The notes beneath the pieces are model-generated. The model was not told the origin of the DNA, did no database searches, and saw nothing but the letters and a program-made list of their open reading frames with translations. A stretch of 8,653 nucleotides of DNA, taken from positions 1 through 8,653 of the forward strand of contig CALPMR020000116.1 of NCBI GenBank assembly GCA_943324725.2, in the 5' to 3' direction. Both the position numbers and the translations under genes were made by a program. This DNA comes from Bordetella parapertussis. GTDB lineage: Bacteria > Cyanobacteriota > Cyanobacteriia > PCC-6307 > Cyanobiaceae. This document shows positions 6,400 to 8,653 of the stretch, piece after piece (the stretch's first letter is position 1; every line of letters starts with the position of its first letter).

Positions 6400-7773
6400 T
6401 CAGGCCGCCATTGGCAGGCTGGTGGGTTCGTCATGGAGACGACGGATCACAGCGCCGACGCCGTTGAGCTTGCCTTCGAGATCGGCATAGCCGCGATCGA
6501 GGAATTCCAGGCCGCGCACGGTGGTGGTGCCTTCGGCGGCCAGACCGGCGAGCACCATGGCCGCCGAAGCGCGCAGGTCGGTGCCGTGCACCGGGGCGCC
6601 GCTGAGCCGGGCAACCCCCTCGATGAAGGCGGTGTTGCCCTGCATACGGATCGAGGCCCCCATGCGCTGCAGCTCAGCGACGTGCTGGAGCCGATTCTCA
6701 AAGATGTTCTCGACGATCATGCTGGTGCCTTCCGCCGTGGCCAGCAGGCTCATGAACGGCGCCTGCAGATCGGTGGGGAAGCCGGGGAAAGGCTGGGTGC
6801 GCAGATCGACGGCGGTGATGCGCTTGGCGTCGATCACCACACCGAGGCCGTCGTGCTGAATGCGGCAGCCGACCTCTTCGAGCTTGGTGAGCACGGCACC
6901 GAGATGTTCGGGCACCACGGGGGCAACCCGCAGCACTGAGCGGGTGATGGCGGCGGCCAGCAGAAAGGTGCCTGCTTCGATGCGATCGGGGATCACGGCG
7001 TAGTCGGCACCGTGCAGGCGCTCGACACCGACGATCGTGATCGTGGGGCTGCCGGCACCGCGGATCTTGGCCCCCATCGCAATCAGCAGCCGGGCCAGAT
7101 CGATCACCTCGGGCTCCTGGGCAGCGTTGTCGATGGTGGTTTCACCATCGGCAAGAGTGGCTGCCATCATCAGCGTTTCGGTGGCTCCGACGCTGGGGCA
7201 ATCGAGATGGATGTGGCCGCCGGTGAGGCGATGGCCGCGGCCCGGCACCACGGCGGTGACCACGCCGTGCTCGATCGTGACCTGGGCACCGAGGGCCTTG
7301 AGTCCCTTGACGTGCTCGACCACCGGACGGGAGCCGATCTGGCAGCCGCCAGGCAGGGGCACCTGGGCCATACCCATGCGAGCAACCAGGGGGCCGATGC
7401 AGAAAAAGCTGGCCCGCAGGCTGTTGACCAGCTCATAGGGCGGAGCGGCCTTGGTGATGTGATCACCGTTGAGATCGATGCTGTCACCACTGCGCTTCAC
7501 GACCACACCAAGAGCGCCGAGGATTTCACCCATGCCGGTGATATCGGTGAGCGGTGGCACATTGCGCAACCGCAGAGTGTCGCGGGTGAGCAGGCAGGCG
7601 GCCATCAACACCAGGGCCGAATTCTTGGCACCACTGACCAGAATTTCACCGGAGAGCGGGCGACCGCCAAGGATTTCAAGCCGAGGCTGTCCCAGGCAGG
7701 CGGCCGGAGCCATGTCGACCAGGGAGAGAGTGCTGGAAATTTTTGAGGATGTGGGGACGGCGGTACTGGTCAT
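6400..7773 (-). CDS. murA: UDP-N-acetylglucosamine 1-carboxyvinyltransferase (MurA)
   Basis: Transfers enolpyruvyl from phosphoenolpyruvate to UDP-GlcNAc, the first committed step of peptidoglycan synthesis, in the cytoplasm. It has 457 aa from the ATG at 7773-7771. Landmarks in this numbering: SGAKNSAL with Lys50 and Asn51, [11 protein letters not shown] with catalytic Cys144 (the residue fosfomycin attacks), GATET near 196-200, [12 protein letters not shown] with general-base Asp335, and [11 protein letters not shown] with Arg401. All expected active-site residues are present, so this is the active Cys form. The frame is open upstream to a GTG at 7830, which would add 19 residues. I prefer the ATG because conserved sequence starts only around residue 29 ([10 protein letters not shown]) and the added segment looks non-conserved. 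It diverges from tRNA-Leu(CAG) and is followed on the same strand by tRNA-Leu(CAA). Confidence 0.97.
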   Translation of the reverse strand: MTSTAVPTSSKISSTLSLVDMAPAACLGQPRLEILGGRPLSGEILVSGAKNSALVLMAACLLTRDTLRLRNVPPLTDITGMGEILGALGVVVKRSGDSIDLNGDHITKAAPPYELVNSLRASFFCIGPLVARMGMAQVPLPGGCQIGSRPVVEHVKGLKALGAQVTIEHGVVTAVVPGRGHRLTGGHIHLDCPSVGATETLMMAATLADGETTIDNAAQEPEVIDLARLLIAMGAKIRGAGSPTITIVGVERLHGADYAVIPDRIEAGTFLLAAAITRSVLRVAPVVPEHLGAVLTKLEEVGCRIQHDGLGVVIDAKRITAVDLRTQPFPGFPTDLQAPFMSLLATAEGTSMIVENIFENRLQHVAELQRMGASIRMQGNTAFIEGVARLSGAPVHGTDLRASAAMVLAGLAAEGTTTVRGLEFLDRGYADLEGKLNGVGAVIRRLHDEPTSLPMAA

Positions 7774-7945
7774 GGTCGGCTGTCCACACAGATCGTCTGG
7801 TTCGGAGATCTTGACAATGAAAGGACACACCGTCTAGGTGGCCGCCACTCAAACTGGCTTGGCCTGACAGCGGGCGCATCGGGCCCACCTGGCTCGACTC
7901 CTGGGGAGGGCCCAGGGGGCTGGCGAGCCGGTCGTACGGCCTTGG

Positions 7946-7970
7946 TCACCACGGTGTTTTATGGTGGTGA
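7946..7970. promoter_or_regulatory. inverted repeat around an AT-rich core upstream of tRNA-Leu(CAG)
   Basis: TCACCAC (7946-7952) and GTGGTGA (7964-7970) are perfect 7-base inverted arms flanking an 11-base centre with TTTTAT. Arms around a possible -10 element would suit an operator or a promoter-proximal hairpin. The arms match no regulator site I know. Confidence 0.35.
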
Positions 7971-7971
7971 G

Positions 7972-7997
7972 GTCGCGGCGGTTTCCGCAGCGGCGAC
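7972..7997 (+). other. GC-rich leader hairpin just before tRNA-Leu(CAG)
   Basis: Outer arms GTCGC (7972-7976) and GCGAC (7993-7997) enclose GCGG-TTT-CCGC (7978-7988), an interrupted stem that ends six bases before the tRNA 5' end. If transcribed it could influence RNase P processing of the precursor. It may also be chance in GC-rich DNA. Confidence 0.25.
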
Positions 7998-8003
7998 ACG
8001 CCC

Positions 8004-8087
8004 GCGGATGTGGCGGAATTGGTAGACGCGCTAGTTTCAGGTACTAGTGGCAGCAATGTCGTGGGAGTTCAAGTCTCCCCATCCGCA
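8004..8087 (+). tRNA. tRNA-Leu (anticodon CAG, decodes CUG)
   Basis: The 84-base class II cloverleaf has acceptor GCGGATG/CATCCGC, D arm with GGAATTGGTAGACGC, anticodon stem CTAGT/ACTAG around loop TTCAGGT (anticodon CAG), long variable arm GGCA-GCAA-TGTC, and T arm GGGAG TTCAAGT CTCCC. The discriminator is A and no CCA is encoded. CUG is the dominant leucine codon in the genes of this window, so this is probably a heavily used tRNA. A protein-coding gene follows after only 12 bases. Confidence 0.97.
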
Positions 8088-8099
8088 TCACCTTCCTCA

Positions 8100-8348
8100 A
8101 TGATCGTTCTCAAGATCACCAACGCCTCCGAGTTCATGGCGGCCAAAGTTGGCAAGTTCCTCGAGAGCCTCACGCCTGATGCCTTCGACCAGACCACGGT
8201 TGAAGACATTTTGATGCGCAAGCTGATTGAAAATCTTCAGGCTCAGGGCCTCGAAGGTGAGATTGCCGCTGTCAAGGGCCTGGATCTCAAGGACAAGGAG
8301 CTGATCCTCCAGGACAAGTTGCATGTCCGCTCCAAGCAGAATTTCTGA
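8100..8348 (+). CDS. conserved-looking 82-aa protein of unknown function
   Basis: I do not recognise a named family, though I recall similar short proteins next to this methyltransferase in picocyanobacteria. The acidic/basic mixed sequence has no signal peptide or membrane segment. By eye it suggests a first beta strand (VLKIT, residues 3-7), a long helical part (about 10-50, including KVGKFLESLTPDAFDQ), then a second strand pair (GEIAAVKGL and KELILQD), i.e. a small alpha/beta domain. The start is ATG 8100. The open frame extends upstream only because it runs through the tRNA. There is no Shine-Dalgarno sequence; the 12-base leader TCACCTTCCTCA is pyrimidine-rich. Its last 26 bases overlap the start of the methyltransferase gene, which implies a shared transcript and possibly coupled translation. 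Confidence 0.8.
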   Translation: MIVLKITNASEFMAAKVGKFLESLTPDAFDQTTVEDILMRKLIENLQAQGLEGEIAAVKGLDLKDKELILQDKLHVRSKQNF

Positions 8349-8653
8349 ATCTGAGCTGATCAGCAGCCGCCGCAACCCGCTGGTCGGCCGGTTGCGCGAT
8401 CTGCACGAAGCCCGTGGCCGCAGGCAGCAGCAACAGCTGTTGCTGGAGGGCACCCACCTGCTGCAGGAGGCCCTGCGGCTGGATCTCAAACTGGAGGTGG
8501 TGCTGGCCACGCCCGAATGGCTCGCCGGCCACGGCCAGCTGCTGGCGGCTCTGCCGCCCCGCACCCGCCTGCAACCAGCCACAGCCGAAGTGCTGGCGGC
8601 GGGGGGCCCCCCCCCCCCCCCCCCCGGGGGGGGGGGGCCCCCCCCCCCCCCCC
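8323..8653 (+). CDS. SpoU/TrmH-family RNA 2'-O-methyltransferase, N-terminal part (truncated at window end)
   Basis: Starts at ATG 8323 with AGGA (8311-8314) eight bases upstream, and overlaps the 82-aa gene by 26 bases. About 93 residues are readable. ISSRRNPLVGRLRDLHEARGRR at 13-34 followed by LLLEGTHLLQEALRLDLKLEVVLAT at 39-63 is the substrate-binding domain (L30e-like) that precedes the SPOUT catalytic domain in RlmB/TsnR-type enzymes, which methylate ribose 2'-O in rRNA or tRNA. The knotted catalytic domain with the SAM site is missing because the sequence dissolves into G/C runs from about 8601. Translation after residue 93 (Pro/Gly runs) is not believable. The exact RNA target cannot be assigned. 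Confidence 0.85.
   Translation, partial: MSAPSRISESELISSRRNPLVGRLRDLHEARGRRQQQQLLLEGTHLLQEALRLDLKLEVVLATPEWLAGHGQLLAALPPRTRLQPATAEVLAAGGPPPPPPGGGGPPPPP
8601..8653. other. alternating poly-G/poly-C tract, probable sequencing or assembly artefact
   Basis: The last 53 bases are G and C homopolymer runs only (about 6 G, 19 C, 12 G, 16 C), beginning abruptly inside the methyltransferase gene at a point where the family should continue with ordinary sequence. Runs that complement each other at a window end are typical of base-calling or contig-end errors, not of cyanobacterial coding DNA. Confidence 0.9.

Larger units (their letters stand above)
7774..8003. promoter_or_regulatory. divergent intergenic region between murA and tRNA-Leu(CAG)
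   Basis: This 230-bp region must carry the promoters of murA (minus) and of the tRNA unit (plus). No textbook -35/-10 pair is evident for murA. On the plus strand the most AT-rich stretch, TGTTTTATG (7955-7963), is placed suitably for a -10 element of the tRNA promoter, some 40 bases before the tRNA 5' end. It lies inside an inverted repeat listed separately. Confidence 0.45.

Noticed and set aside
7012..7746. 244-aa plus-strand frame opposite murA
   Set aside because: It is an antisense shadow of murA, with no motif and no promoter or ribosome-binding site.
8010..8099. Start at 8010 giving a 112-aa version of the small protein
   Set aside because: Those 30 codons translate the tRNA-Leu(CAG) gene. 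The conserved-looking protein begins at ATG 8100.
8323..8600. Calling the methyltransferase TrmL because it modifies tRNA-Leu and two tRNA-Leu genes are nearby
   Set aside because: TrmL consists of the SPOUT domain alone, whereas this protein begins with a substrate-binding domain as in RlmB/TsnR enzymes. Proximity to tRNA genes is not evidence of target.

Overview
The window reads as a high-GC picocyanobacterial chromosome segment of the Cyanobium / freshwater Synechococcus type. The evidence is strong G/C preference at third codon positions, three copies of the cyanobacterial palindrome HIP1 (GCGATCGC), two class II tRNA-Leu genes without encoded CCA, and genes of cobamide, folate, arginine and peptidoglycan metabolism. 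All identified genes are core or housekeeping. I see no phage, transposon, CRISPR array, toxin or defence module.

Layout. (1) Plus strand, 1-3394: the last codons of an unidentified upstream gene, cobyrinate a,c-diamide synthase, an acylphosphatase that overlaps it in another frame, a histidine phosphatase that overlaps or abuts the acylphosphatase, a 260-bp gap with small inverted repeats, and a six-helix GAP-family-like membrane protein whose N-terminus lacks a normal start codon. (2) Minus strand, read from 7773 down to 3580: murA, tRNA-Leu(CAA), a terminator-like hairpin, argD, then folC starting one base after the argD stop. The membrane-protein gene and folC converge on a 185-bp gap. 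(3) Plus strand, 8004 to the end: tRNA-Leu(CAG), a conserved-looking 82-aa protein of unknown function starting 12 bp after the tRNA, and the overlapping 5' part of a SpoU/TrmH-family RNA 2'-O-methyltransferase. murA and the second tRNA diverge from a 230-bp intergenic region.

How the genes relate. CobB amidates the corrin ring. The downstream histidine phosphatase could be read as a cobalamin-pathway phosphatase by position, but its motifs recall the yeast Shb17 sugar bisphosphatases more. ArgD and FolC are probably co-translated. The tRNA, small protein and methyltransferase at the right end look like one transcription unit.

Limits. From about 8601 the sequence is only alternating runs of G and C, almost certainly an assembly or base-calling artefact at a contig end, so the last gene is truncated. 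I found no convincing undescribed system. The least explained items are the 82-aa protein in its tRNA/methyltransferase context, the missing start of the membrane protein, and the long cobB/acylphosphatase overlap.
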